From Larix kaempferi (lineage: Eukaryota; Streptophyta; Pinopsida; Pinales; Pinaceae), in assembly GCA_027924585.1 (NCBI GenBank), contig BSBM01000307.1:10438001-10502000 (forward strand): 64,000 nucleotides of DNA, read 5' to 3'. The notes beneath the pieces are model-generated. The model was given only the letters and a program-made list of their open reading frames with translations, was not told the origin of the DNA and made no database searches. The position numbers and the translations under genes were made by a program. Positions 33,096-45,253 of this stretch are shown one piece after another (within the stretch, counting starts at the first letter, position 1; every line of letters begins with the position of its first letter).

Positions 33096-33575
33096 TCATT
33101 GCAAAAGGAGCTGGCGAAAATATTTCCATTTTGGCTCTTCATGAGCCTTGATGTACCAACGGTACCATTGAAGAGCTTCATGTTCCAAATGAAAGGATGC
33201 AAGTGGAACTTTAGTGACATCAAAATTATTGTGCAGATTGAAATATTGTTCTGCATGATAGATCCAGCTAGTCGAATCAGTACCATTGAAGCGAGGAAAA
33301 TCAAGCTTCAGATCATGAAAATTGTTGGAAGAAGAGAACCCATTCTCTGATGAAGACTTGGACTGTTGTTTTTTGTTCATGGCTGAATGCTCAAGATGGA
33401 GGCCAAGAAATTTTTCATCCAGATCTTGGAGTTTGGTTTGGATGGCCGTAAGTGCTTCCTCCATGGTTTTTTCTCCTGCGCGGGTGACAACCATAACCAG
33501 GAGTTTTTTTTTTTTTAATTGGTAGAAAAACATAAACAGAAGCTTAGTTAGTAAAGGCAAATTTGGATTTGGCAA
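33096..33575 (-). pseudogene. gag: gag N-terminal and capsid part (element D)
   Basis: About 160 codons. The likely start is MVVTRAGEKTMEE near 33497. LKLDFPRFNGTDSTSWIYHA, EHEALQWYRWYIKAHEEP and WKYFRQLLLQ are the conserved Ty3 gag core. A stop near 33093 and frame changes between 33090 and 32810 separate it from the knuckle part. Confidence 0.8.
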
Positions 33576-34560
33576 AAACTCTGATGGGTAATTGGGGTTT
33601 GACTAGGTTTTGGACACTTTCGAATGGACAAGGAAGCAGAAAATGGGGATTTCAGAAGCGGGGTGAAAGAATGAGAAAATTTGTCAGAGAGGGACAAAGA
33701 AGCAGAAATAGGAAATGAACACGGTGGAAAAATTTGAAGGTAATTGGGGAAAAATTAAAGAAGTTATGGCAAACCCTAAAAATAGACAAATGTGGGATTT
33801 CTATCTTTGGGAAGTGGAATTTGGGATAAGGTCCTCAGGAATGAAAGATGCAGAATGGGATGACAGGGGTGTCGAGGAAGTTTCAACGGAAACAAATTGA
33901 AAACAAGGGAGATATGGCGATTTGTTTTTTTATTATTATTTATTATCAGAATGGATCTGCTACGGCGTAGAAGGGATCGAAAATAGATGGATCTGCAACG
34001 GCACAGAAGGGATCAGCAACAGATGGATCTGAAACGACGCGGAAGGGATCGACAACAGATAGATCTGAAATGACGCGGAAGTGATCGGCAACAGATAGAT
34101 ATGAAATGACGCAGAAGTGATCGGCAACAATTATGGACAAAGGAAATATGCGATTTATCAGCTGAAAATAGATATGGACCCCGTATGTGTGGCTTCCTAA
34201 TGGTTTAGGGGATTCACTCGGCCACCAATGTTGTCTGACGGCTTTCATATTGGGGAAGTACCCCTCACTCCACGGCTCAGGTAAAACTGATAATCGCTTT
34301 TCCACAAACGACAGCTCTTGGTTTACCTCACGGGTGGGAACTAGTCAATCAGGTAGGGTTCGTTGCCATTTTCGTTGGCAGGTCCTCTCAATGGGACAGT
34401 TACTTTGGGGTTCCTGTGGTACACCTCACAATGATTTTTAGGGCTTATTCCCAAGTACTTCCCCTAGTTAAGCGGATAGGGATTATTCCCAGATCCAAAT
34501 CTGCAACAGATGCGAAAAAAAAAAATTGACAGAAATTTCACCCAACAAGCCTAAGAAAGT
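33576..34560 (-). other. 5' leader of element D
   Basis: About 1 kb between PBS and gag. It contains a short repeat of GATCTG/ACGCGGAAGGGATC-like units (33945-34130) and no other coding frame. Confidence 0.5.
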
Positions 34561-34572
34561 GCTATGATACCA
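34561..34572 (-). promoter_or_regulatory. PBS of element D
   Basis: The minus strand reads TGGTATCATAGC two bases after the 5' LTR, an initiator-Met-type site. Confidence 0.8.
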
Positions 34573-34574
34573 TA

Positions 34575-34948
34575 TGTGAAGAACCTGCAACAATTAATTA
34601 ATGAAAATACACGAGATAGCAGTAATAACAGAACTCAGAATCACTTTATTGATCGCAGGCCACTTCGAGGGGGCAACCTCCTTTGAGCAATCTCAATACA
34701 AATAACTTCACAGTGTCTTCATTGGCCTCAACGCACACTTATATACCAAGTTTAGGCGCCAATACTATGAGTCAAAACCATGGGCCAATACAAACTATGG
34801 GTCAACAAATACTACGGGCGAATTACAAAGCATATGCGCCCAACAACAATAGCACAAACTATGGATCAACAAATACTACGGGATGTCTTACAAAGCATAT
34901 GCGTCCAACAACAATATACTAACAAGGTAAAGACATGGGTTCCTAACA
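34575..34948 (-). repeat. 5' LTR of element D
   Basis: 374 bp, same length as 30435-30808 with few differences, including the 64-bp doublet. Confidence 0.95.
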
Positions 34949-36091
34949 ATGTATGTCTTACTTGAGGAGAGTTTTTGGATTTTCTTCAAAAGAGACTCCA
35001 AAGATATTGATACTAAGGAAAACAAGGGGCAAAATGCATCAGCTTGCTTGAAGGATCAAAAGGAAGAGACATCAAAAGAGCATGAAGAAGATTCTATTGA
35101 AAATATGGAAGATCATTTCGAGACACCTTCTACTTTAGACATGAACCAAAGAGAATCTACTGATGGATGCTTGAACTATGAAGAAGTACCTACTGATGGA
35201 TGCTCACACCTCTATGTTGGTGACACAGATATCACTTTTGAAAGTGTTGTTGCAAGCCAAACTTCCATTAAACATGAAAATGAAGACCTTGTAGCAGTTG
35301 AAGAAGAAACAAGATCAACTTCCCCATCACCACTTGAGCTTCAAGAAGTTGGTCCAAGCAAGAAAGAAGAAGATGAGGAGGTTCATTTGGAAGAGCCTCA
35401 TTTTCTTAAAGGGTCCTTAAAGATGAATGAAAATAATATCCAAGAGTCCCTCAGCATTCTCCATGACACTCAAGCATTGGTGTCAAATTCTTGTTGGAGA
35501 GCTACTTCATTGGAGGAAACATCCTTCCTTGAAGACATGGAGAAGATTCAAAGAGAAATGTGTCACATCAAAGGTAATTTTATGTCTTTGTTTTTTTATA
35601 GAAACCATTTGTTTGAGCTTAATGAATTGTTACATGATGCATACTTGAATAATAATGAGGATAATCATAAGCTCACAATTCAAAATGAGCAACTTCTTGA
35701 AAAGTTGCAAGATACTTGTTTTTCCTCCTATGTTTCAGATTGTCAAATGGTAGATTGTTTGGAGGATTCTCATGACATGGTGAATCATGAAAAATGTGGA
35801 AATTTGAATGTGCTTGATGTGTTTGAAGATGAACTTGAAGAGATCCAAACACTTGATGTGGTGGAAGAGGAACTTGAATTGTCTCTTGATGAAGGTTATG
35901 CAATTTTTAAAGAAGAGCATGATTCCTCTACATTGGAACCAATCTATGACAAAGGTTTCACACTTTTGAAGGAGCTGCATAATACTACCCATATGGATCT
36001 TTCCCATGATGAAACTTCTGCACTTCTTGATCATTTGGGTGAGTTATTTCATTCTCCTACATCCTACAATTCCATTTTTTTGCAACATTAG
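34949..36091 (+). CDS. Unrecognised acidic ORF of element C, N-terminal part
   Basis: About 380 open codons. The first ATG lies in the TSD, so the native start is uncertain; upstream, the same frame holds the knuckle ORF behind three stops. The protein is strongly acidic, with Glu-rich stretches (KEEDEEVHLEEP, VFEDELEEIQTLDVVEEELE), a possible coiled coil (NEQLLEKLQDT), and about three 21-residue repeats near the end (DEGYAIFKEEHDSS, YDKGFTLLKELHNT, HDETSALLDHLGEL). It leaves frame in a run of seven T at 36075-36081. I recognise no domain. Confidence 0.6.
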   Translation: MYVLLEESFWIFFKRDSKDIDTKENKGQNASACLKDQKEETSKEHEEDSIENMEDHFETPSTLDMNQRESTDGCLNYEEVPTDGCSHLYVGDTDITFESVVASQTSIKHENEDLVAVEEETRSTSPSPLELQEVGPSKKEEDEEVHLEEPHFLKGSLKMNENNIQESLSILHDTQALVSNSCWRATSLEETSFLEDMEKIQREMCHIKGNFMSLFFYRNHLFELNELLHDAYLNNNEDNHKLTIQNEQLLEKLQDTCFSSYVSDCQMVDCLEDSHDMVNHEKCGNLNVLDVFEDELEEIQTLDVVEEELELSLDEGYAIFKEEHDSSTLEPIYDKGFTLLKELHNTTHMDLSHDETSALLDHLGELFHSPTSYNSIFLQH

Positions 36092-36896
36092 TCTCAATGA
36101 AGTATGTGTGAAAGGGTTCTTTTTTATGGTGCCACATGAGGAGTATGGAACTCCTAGATTTACCTTTTATGATGACATGGTTGGAGCACATTCTTATTCA
36201 CATTTGCAGCAGCATCATTTGTCACTTTATGATGATGCACATCTACATGGATGCACCTATGATATGCATTTGAGTCACTTGAAGACTCATGGTTTTTTTT
36301 GCTCAACACTTGGTTCATTTGATCTTGGAGGAACTTCATCCAACACTTGGGTGAATAGATTTATGATTGGAGAATATTTTTGTTGGCAGCCACATACCTT
36401 GTTATATCTTTATGATTCTCGCATTCATGGATGTATGGGTGAGACTTCTTTGAGTCATTTGAAGTCTCCTTGTTTTTTTTGCTCATTATTTGGTTCAGAT
36501 TTTAGTGGAGATTCTTCATTCACTTCTTGGATGAAAGAATACATGGCTGAATATTTTGATGCATATCATATCCTTTTCGAGCAGCATTATAGGACATGGG
36601 ATCCTCACCTATGTCATTGGAGCAGATTTGATTAGTTACTTGTTGATTGTATGTACTTGGAAAATGGTGGTCTACTTGCTTGGAGGTATAAGCATTTTCA
36701 TGACTCTATGATGAAGCATCTTCTTGATGTACATTTTCATTATGTTGTTACGTACTTTGATGATATATATTTTTTACTCATGATGTTTGGAAGAATGCAT
36801 ACAAGAAAATGGGATTCAGGAATCCTCTTATCTGATGGTATGGGTTGGAGAGCACTCTTAATTGTTGGGGTGCAATACAAACAATGGAACCCTTGA
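36082..36896 (+). CDS. Unrecognised ORF of element C, C-terminal part with duplicated module
   Basis: The frame (open from 36006, TAG at 36633-36635, then open again from 36651 to 36896) continues the acidic ORF after the T-run. It holds two copies of a roughly 50-residue module, 36225-36380 and 36408-36557, period 183 nt. Shared features are LYD, HGC, LSHLK, FFCS, GS, a Trp, and MxxEYF at the end. Cys and His in HGC and FFC could bind metal, which is speculation. Composition is rich in His, Phe and Tyr. It matches no TE or host family I know. Confidence 0.55.
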
Positions 36897-37134
36897 ATAA
36901 TTTTTGTTTCATTGGTTTCAATTTTTTGGGAAACAAGCAGTATGGGAGATGGATTTCCCACTAAGTGATTTTTTATCAGAGTAGTGCAGCAGCAAGCATG
37001 GTGGTTCCTCTCTAAAATCTTCATGGAATCTCGAAGACTCAAGGTTGGGCAATTAAGTGGCAACTTCAAAGAATCATACAGAAAGCAGGTTCTTCAACAC
37101 CCATGTTTGAAATTGCTTGAGGACAAACAATATT

Positions 37135-37148
37135 GGAAAGGGAGAATT
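37135..37148 (+). promoter_or_regulatory. Polypurine tract of element C
   Basis: GGAAAGGGAGAATT lies directly before the 3' LTR start. About 240 bp of non-coding sequence separates it from the last ORF. Confidence 0.75.
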
Positions 37149-39355
37149 TTTCATGTCCCAAATTTTGCATTGGGTCACAATGTCCTAATCCCATTGGTCA
37201 TATTCATGAGAGTTTTTCAAATTGATGCTAAGGGTCAAATAATTGCCAAGGAGGAAAATTACTAGTATCCTAGGTTGTGGGTGAAAGCATTGGGATTTGA
37301 AATAAGAAGGATAATAAATGATGTATGGATATTAAAAAGCATAAATATTTAATAAATGAGCTAAATAAATATATACAATGGAAAATAAAAGTGGCAATTG
37401 ATCATGAAGACACATGGAGGAAGTGGGAACCACACAAGCTAGATTTTCTATGCCACATGGTATTCTCCTCTTGTCATTTCGAATCCAAAAGAAGCCAAAG
37501 GTTATTGGGATGAGTTGGAAGGTCAATATACTTGAAATGAGTCATGTAAGGTCGAATTAGAGTGGAAGAATAACTCCTATGGAAGAGGAAGAGGCAATTT
37601 GGAGCTAGTAAGACACTTGGACTAGATTCCCTAGCACTATGACAACAATGATGAAGATTCTATGACACCTATGACACAAATCAGACCTGGAGGCTGACAT
37701 CTGACATATATGACATGTCAAGGCTAAAAATAACCTCCAATAGGGCGCTCAAGTGAGTTAGGGAAGCCAAAGAGGCCAATTCAAATTTGGAGAAGGAGAG
37801 AGCTAGAATTGGAAGGACAAGTGGCATACTTGGGAATCTCTTCCCAAGTTGAGTTGGCATGAATCTCTTGGAAGGAATTCGATCCATGGAGGACATTAGA
37901 AGTTTATAAAAGTCATGAACAAAGAATAATAAGAGATTTTGATCATTTTTAGAATTTGCAATTGCATTTGTGAAGAGGGAGAGTTAGTGGATGACTAGTT
38001 TCTTGCCTTAGCCAATTTTGAGGGTGAAAGATTCCCATCCAAGTTGGTAATTGGAAAGGTCATTCATACCTTTCATTTGGAGATTTAATGGAGTCATTTG
38101 TTGTATATGTAATCTACAGGGAAGATCATGGTTTCTTCTATTGCAGCTCATTCCTTCAACCATTTCCAGTTTTCATTGCATATTCTTGATCCTTGAGGGA
38201 GGGCGTTTTTGGTGAGCTATTGTACTCTTTGGGGGAGCTTCTAATGCCCAATTTATTTTAAAATATGAAGTAAATACTATGTTCTTCATCTCCAAAAAAT
38301 TTCAGGTCGAAATATCAAGTGGTTGTATGTAAAATTGATTATTATTGAGCAAACAGTGACCATTCCCCCACTAGATTGATGTATGCCAATGTATTGATGA
38401 TGATTTCGAATGGAAGAATGTTTCTCTGATATAATTATGATGTATGGACTGGAATTTATGAGTATTACAAGTTTCATGTTCATCACTTAATCATTTTGAG
38501 CCATCTTGCTCAGTTTTATTTCATTTGAAGAAGATTTAATGCTATTTCCCCCAAGGTCGAAACTAGTCTTCTTCCATCTGATTTAAGGGAGTTATAGCAG
38601 ACATTAAAAGTTGAATGGTGATGCATATGATTTCATTTTTATGTCCTTTATATTCCCTCTGCTTCCATTCAGAATTTCGAGTTGGATTGAGTGCATTTGG
38701 AAAGTCATTTTCATTATCTACCCCTAGGGGATTTGAACCACAATTTTACTAGTAAAACTCCATACATTGATCTGATTTCCAAACTGGGTTGCAGAAGTCA
38801 TTTGATGGTTAAAAGACACCTATAAACACCATTTTTATGTATTAACATCATTCATACACATACTGGTACAATTTGAGAGCATTTGGAGCTATTTAGAGCC
38901 ATCTACCATTGGGGGTTTGAAGCTCGAAATTACTAGTAATCTTCCCTACTTTGTCCAGATTGTAAATGAATGTGCATAAGTGTTTTAAGGGTTTTTAAGT
39001 ATCCATGAGCCTCTGTTATATGTATTAATACCTCTCAAATTCCTTGAGACCCATTACTACAATCATTTGGGGTCATTTGGAGACCAAGGGACCAATACTA
39101 GTCAAAGAGAAATTGCTAGTAAAATATCATACATTCACCAGAATCTTAAAGGAGTTTTCATAAGTGTTTTAGTGGTCTTAAATAATCCTTGAACATAATA
39201 ATCAATTCTTAATATCAGTCATACACCTCCTCAGAAGATTTGGGAGCATTTGGAGCAATTTCGAGACCTAGACATCAAAACTAGTCAAAAATCCAACTAG
39301 GGAAAAAAAGTGAAAAATTTGTCATTTTAATAAATTCATAAAAAGGGACATTACA
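37149..39355 (+). repeat. 3' LTR of element C
   Basis: 2207 bp against 2208 bp in the 5' copy, with scattered substitutions along the whole length. It has the same TTTCATGTCCC start and GGGACATTACA end. Confidence 0.9.
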
Positions 39356-39360
39356 CAAAA

Positions 39361-40803
39361 TGCACCTCACTGGAGCAAAACGTTGAAACTACTCAGTTCA
39401 AATTGCATTCTAAACCTGCAATCATAAAAAATCAGGAAAGGTATTTCTTTATTTAATTATTACAAATTTAAATAATTCAAAACCTCTTTACAGAGACTCA
39501 GTCATATAGAATCACAAAGAACTTAAATTAAATCTGCAAACTGAATTAATAATGAAATTTAGAGTGGTGTACACATATACAAACTATTATTGTCTATTCT
39601 CAAATGACAATTCAGAAATAGGACAATAGTATAGCCTTTAGTAGAACTGGAAACTCACTCACATAATCTAACTCAAAAGTCCATGAAGACAATAATCAGA
39701 ATTGAAAATAAAAACCAATTTACATTACCAGAATAAAATACATTCTATTACAGGCATAAAAAAATCTCCAAAGAAGTATGGTATTGTCTCATTTAAAATA
39801 AAGCATAGACCAATCCACAAGAGAAGATCCTCAATTGCTGGGAGTACTCTCCATCTCCAATTCTTTCAAGAACAAAGTGATACAAAATGAATCGGAGCAG
39901 AAGCAGAGATAGAAGACATTCATCTCTCTGGTGTCGAGACTCCCCCTGTCACAATCGAATTTCTGTTTCCTTCAGCGTAAATAGAAATTGACTTCAATGT
40001 TCCAGCAGCAATTTAGTAGCGATTTGGTCAAGCTAAATCTCTGCTATCTGATCTTTTTTCCATTCTCGTACTGCACAGATTTCATGATTATGCATATAAG
40101 TATCTAAAAATGTAACAATGTTTTAAATAATATAGTTATAATTTTTTTAATGTTTGAAAAAAAAAAAATCTATAATATGCCAAGCTTTATATTTATCCAT
40201 AGAATTCAATTTAGCATCAATGTTAATAATATCAAAATGTAACTTTTACAAATGCCACCACGTCACCCACAACTTATCAAATTTGGTTAAACTCTTATGC
40301 ATGATATAATACTTTAGATAAAAGTATTTTAAAATAACAAAATTAAAATGTTATGTATAAAAAGTTTTATGTTGAAAAAGAATTTTGATTCATAAAAGTA
40401 TTAATATATATATTAAACAATGAATCAAAATAAAAATAAAAGTTTATATAGTAAAAATAAATTTGTTTTCTTGATTATAAAGAATAATTAAAATATTTTT
40501 CAAATAAAATAAAATAAAAACACAAATAAGAATATTGAAAAATAATTGGATAATTTAATTTAAATTGAAAACTAATAGCTTATCTTCAAATTTTAATATA
40601 AATTCTTTAAGAGCACATAATGAATGAAAAAGCTCAATATGAGTTATGCAAACATTCATAAAGTCAAAAGAGCCCATTGGTACACATCATCAAAATCCTC
40701 AAAGTATCGTCCAAGTATCATCTCAAAAAATCCAAAGGTCGAGGAACCAGGATCATCAAACCATCATTGCATGAACCCAAGAATTAGCAAAGATCAAGCA
40801 TGC
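39361..40803. other. AT-rich spacer between element C and the LINE
   Basis: No coding frame or repeat is recognised in about 1.4 kb. From 40120 to 40620 the sequence is very AT-rich. Confidence 0.5.
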
Positions 40804-40819
40804 ACAATCAAGTAATGTT
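40804..40819. repeat. 16-bp target-site duplication of the LINE
   Basis: ACAATCAAGTAATGTT at 40804-40819 recurs exactly at 58087-58102. This length is typical of L1-type target-primed insertion and fixes both ends of the LINE. Confidence 0.9.
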
Positions 40820-40826
40820 TTTTTTT

Positions 40827-41178
40827 CCCTGAAAAAAAAGCGCAATTTTATTTCATCTTTTGAGTACGAAATTACATTGATCATCTGCACTCTGATAAAG
40901 TGTCTTAAAAGAGCTAATAGTCATAAACAGTCTTAGAACTGGATGTTGTGATACCTGATGTTCCCACCACGTGGGTAATAACATCTATAATACAAAAAAT
41001 AGTCGTGTTTGAACCATGGAAAATACAAGCTGTAATTATGATATGTGGCTTATACTGCCATCGAGACTGATACTTAACAAAAATTTATGCCAAAAATTTC
41101 CGACATAGAAGTTCTTCATTCTATGAACGGTCGGTGGAAGAGGTCCCTGCCCACCCCATCCACAAATTCTCGAACTTT
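40827..41178 (-). other. 3' UTR of the LINE
   Basis: About 350 bp between the end of the RNase H domain and the terminal poly(A). A second A-rich run lies at 40832-40839 on the plus strand. No coding signal. Confidence 0.6.
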
Positions 41179-44100
41179 TCAGAATCCTATCCTCAGAAGC
41201 AGCCCCTCTTTCGAGGCCCGATCCGCTTTTGTGTTGTTTTCTCGAAATATATGCCTGCAAGTAAAATTTTCAAAGGAGAGTGAGGCATTTTGAATATGTT
41301 CCAAAACTGATGTTATCCTTCAATTGTTGCACAGTTGAGTACCAGCAACCCATTTTATAACATTTAAAGATTCTCCATAAACAGAAAGATTCCTTAGACC
41401 CCGATTTAAAGCAAAAGAAAGAAGGTATCTTAGGCTTAAGACTTCTGCCCAGTTGTTGCTCCCCCTCCCAAGTCCCAGAGTCAATACAAAGAAATGAACA
41501 TTGGACAGATACAGAAGTGCCCCTCCCCCACATAAATCATTTTGACAGGCTCCATCGAAGAAGCCCCAAGGCTGCGAGGAGTCAATAATTAACGGCTGAA
41601 TATCACGTGGAGGAGTGGGAGTTTTAAGATGATGATAAGACAAATAGATCCCACAACAGTTGACTGTTGTTTGTGCTGGTAAACCATCCTTATCAATGAA
41701 CAAACTTTTATTGCAGGAAAGCCACACTCCCCAAATAACTATTAGAGGTAAAGCCCTATAAGAGTTGTATCTGGGGTTATGATACCAACGATTCCATGCA
41801 TCTTCCATCGAAGTCCCTGTCCAATGAAATGCAACCTTTAAAATCGTGGAGACAATGTTCCACACCTCCATTATAAAGGAGCAAAAAAGGAATAAGTGTA
41901 CCACAGTCTCTTCCCCCTGACAGCAAAGGTAGCATCTTCCAGGCCCGTGCAGACTTCTTTTCTGGAGAAATTCCCAGGTCGGAACTCTATTTGCCAAAAC
42001 ACACCACATAAAGATACGTGTTTTATGAGGGCAGTGGATTCTCCACAATTTACTCCACCACCATAACGGAACCTGGGGCACATGTTCCTCGCTGATCCAG
42101 AGATAACCGCCTTTGGGTGTATAGCGGCCCGAGGGGTCACCATCCCAGACCAGCTCATCTTCATGGTTGTTTAAGAATATATGATCCAGTCCAAGGGCCT
42201 GCAAATATCGTCCCAATTCAATCTCCATTTCCCCTCCCAAATCGAAAAAAACAGCTGATCTCCAAACTGGGCTTCCCATCCACATATTTTCCAAATCTGC
42301 TAGTTGATAAAGATAGTGAAAACCTCTCTGGTTCAGAGATGCAACTGTCCCATCCGAAAGTAAATGTTGTACATCACATCCAACCCATGGATCCCTCCCA
42401 ATCCTCACCCTCCGCCCGTTTCCAACGTCCCAAACCAAATTTTGTTCAATGATTTGAAAGGAGGTAACAACTGCCTTCCAAATGCAAGAATGTCCTGTGA
42501 ATGATTTGATGGGAGAGCGAATCCAGTCCTCAATTGAGTCCGGCATAATATATTTGTGGAGCATGACCCGAGCCCAGAAACCACCTATGTTGATTAATCT
42601 CCATCCGCATTTTGTAGCCAATGCTGTAGAGAAATGGAAGATATTTTTAAGCCCCCACCCACCACAAGACTTTGGAGCAGCAATACGATCCCACTTTACC
42701 CAGGGATTGACATGGGCTTCCTCCTTACCACTCCAAAGGAACCTGAAACAAATCTTCCTAGCCTGATTCAGGATACCCCGGGGCATCCATGCCAACGACA
42801 TCCAGTAAACAAGGATTGCTTCTAATACAGATTTTACCAGCACCAGTCTGCCAGCTCTCGATAGCCACCTGAAGCTCCAACTTTTCAACCTTTTCTCCAA
42901 CTTTTCCAAAAGCCAAACCCAATATTGTTTAAGATAATCATTAGGCTTCAAATTGAATCCCAAATATTTTATTCCTTCAGAGAGAGTGAGAAGAGTAAAA
43001 GGAAAAAGGCCTGTGTAAGTGAGTTGTTCCTCCTCAGAGAGGAGTGAGGATGTGATGGTGGATATTTTCGCGTTAATCTCCATTCCAGTTGCTAAGGAGA
43101 ATAGATCCAGTATCTCCTGCAGTGTCTGAGCATCCCTTTGAGAACCAGAGCAAAAGATAAGAATATCGTCCACAAAGAGTAGATGGGTAAGAAGTACTCT
43201 CGGGGCTATCATAATACCATCAAAAAGCCCAGATCTCCTGGCTTCCTTAATAGCTCTGCTAAGGCATTCAGCGACCAGCAAAAAAAGAAGAGGGGATAAG
43301 GGACAACCTTGACGAAGACCACAATCGGAGTGAAAAAAAGGGGTTGCCGCACCATTAAGCAAAACCAAGAAAGACATTGTGGTAATGCAGCTCATGACCC
43401 ATCGGATAAAGCCAATCTCAAAGCCTATTTGAGTAAGTAATAGGCGGATGTATAACCAACTCACTTTGTCAAAATCTTTAGAAAGATCAATTTTGTAAAA
43501 TGGCCCCTTTCATCTTCTTAGTTTTGATGTTGTGAAGACCCTCTTGATCTATCCCTATAGCTTCATGGATTTAGCGCCCATCAAGAAAACCAAATTGTTC
43601 CTCAGATATGTGAGTGGAGAGGATAGATTTGAGTCTTTTTGCAATGACTTTAGATACAATCTTATAAACACAATTACACAAAGAGATAGGCCTGAACTTG
43701 TTGAGGGAAGAGGGGGAGTCCACTTTTGGAATAAGAGCTATGAACGTGGTATTGATGCTAGCAGGGATTCTTCCTTCCTTCCTAGTGTCTTCAACCAGCT
43801 GCAGAAGATCTGAGCCAATGATGTCAAAAAGAGCCAGAAAGAATTTAATGGTCCACCCATCTGGTCCCGAACTTCTGTCCTTCTGGAAGCTTCCCAGCAC
43901 CTCTTTTAGTTCATCTTCGGAAATGTGATCCATCAACATCCTGTTATCCTCCTCTTCATCAAAGCGAGGAAACAGCTGAGCTACCCTGATGACCTCTTCA
44001 ATATTAACACCATCACTAGCTTTGAATAGGTCTTGAAAATGATGTACTCCAACTCCTGCCATTTCCTCAAAAGTGGAGTGAGCAATGCCCTCCTGATCCT

Positions 44101-45253
44101 TCAGACTCCAGATAGTATTTGCAGATCTCCTACCTTTAGCATAAGCATGGAAGAATTTGGAGTTTTCATCCCCACTTTCTAGCCAGATGGCCCTACTCTT
44201 CAGTCTCCAAGTCTCTTCGATGGTTTGAAGGATCAAATTCCTTCTTTCTTCCAGTCGAGCAAATCCATCCTTCAAGTCCTGGGAAGAGAACCCTCCTCCG
44301 GGTTCTAGAGATATGGCTACAATTTCCTCTTCAATTACCTTCAGGTCCTTTTCATCCTTTAAACGCTTGTTGGAAGCCCATTGTTTGATCGGCCCTTTCA
44401 GTGCTTTGATATTTTCAGCAAAATGAAATGCAGCAGAATTGATGTTCCCAGGCTGATAAGGAATCCAAAGAGTTTGAAATAGTTCGATAAATGAGGGTTC
44501 CTTCAGCCATAATTTATTAAACTTCAGAGGAGATGGAGGTTTGGTCGGACCAGCCTTTATCTCAAGAAAGATGGGTTTGTGATCAGAGCATCCTCCAGAT
44601 CCGATCCACTGCCAAAGATAGAAAAAGGATTCAACCAGCTGCTCCGAGACTAAGAACTGATCCAGTCTCTTAGCCACCCTATCTGCACCAACCCTCTTGT
44701 TCCTCCAAGTAGGTTTCAAGCACACTGGTTCAACATCAACCAAAGTTCCTTCAGCCAATTTCCTGGTAAAGAAATCAGTGAGAGGATCCACCTGAGCACG
44801 AGGCCCCCACACCTCCACCTGGCCTAAAGAGAAGTTGAGATCCCCCCCAAGAATAACTGAGTCACCCTTAACCAGGTCTCTAGCTAGCAAGGACTCCCAA
44901 AATGGAGCCCTATCTCCATAAGGTCCATAAATGTTAACAACTGTAAATTCTTTGTCACAATCCAGAGGCCGACATGACATCCCCAACACAGACTCCATCC
45001 CCCAAAGGGAGGAAACCTTCACCCTGTTCTCCCTCCAACCAATTGCCAAACCCCCAGAACGTCCCCTAGCATCAGAAGCTTCAAAACACCAGCCCGGGAA
45101 CCAAACCCTTAACCTTCCCAAAGTCTCATCACCTCCACACATAGTTTCCTGTAACATTAGAATGTCCGGATGTTCGAGCTCCACCATCTGCCGTAATGCT
45201 GGTCTTTTGGAGGGACTAGCCAGACCCCGACAGTTATAAGATAGAACCTTCAT
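41179..45253 (-). pseudogene. ORF2: LINE ORF2: endonuclease, RT, RNase H
   Basis: Starts MKVLSYNCRGLASPSKRP at 45253. The endonuclease covers about residues 1-235: MLQETM (Glu), VVNIYGPYGDR, LGGDLNFSLG and SDHKPIF are its catalytic signatures. RT begins near 43800 (FIALIPKVDSPSSLNKFRPI) and has LLFVDDILIFCSG (catalytic VDD). A Cys/His-rich region follows (KTRIFMWCVLANRVPTWEF, CYLCCQGEETVVHLF), then RNase H (PWGFFDGACQNDLCGGGALL, NNWAEVLSLRYLLS). Defects: a TAA at 43571-43573, a one-base frameshift near 43490-43505, and a stop at 41320-41322 inside RNase H; sense continues to 41179. Confidence 0.9.

Larger units (their letters stand above)
30435..34948 (-). mobile_element. Ty3/gypsy chromovirus-like element D, internally deleted
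   Basis: 4.5 kb, reverse strand, inserted in element C. LTRs are 374 bp each, with PBS, polypurine tract and TSD. Gag, knuckle, protease, RNase H and integrase fragments are present in order, but RT and the integrase catalytic core are missing. Small LTRs and the DSGSTRNFID protease fit a Reina- or Tekay-like chromovirus; the lineage is a guess. The LTRs are close in sequence, so transposition was fairly recent and must have used foreign enzymes. Confidence 0.9.
27667..39355 (+). mobile_element. Non-autonomous LTR element C with an unrecognised ORF
   Basis: LTRs of about 2.2 kb, an initiator-Met PBS, a polypurine tract and a CAAAA TSD bound the element. Without the nested element D it is about 7.2 kb with only about 2.76 kb inside. 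The interior codes for a Tyr-rich knuckle protein and a long acidic protein with a duplicated module. There is no protease, RT or integrase. It resembles large non-autonomous LTR elements that keep only a gag-like gene, but the second ORF is not one I know. Confidence 0.85.

Noticed and set aside
41036-41293. Short frames on both strands at the LINE 3' end
   Set aside because: They overlap the tail of the RNase H domain and the 3' UTR and carry no motif.
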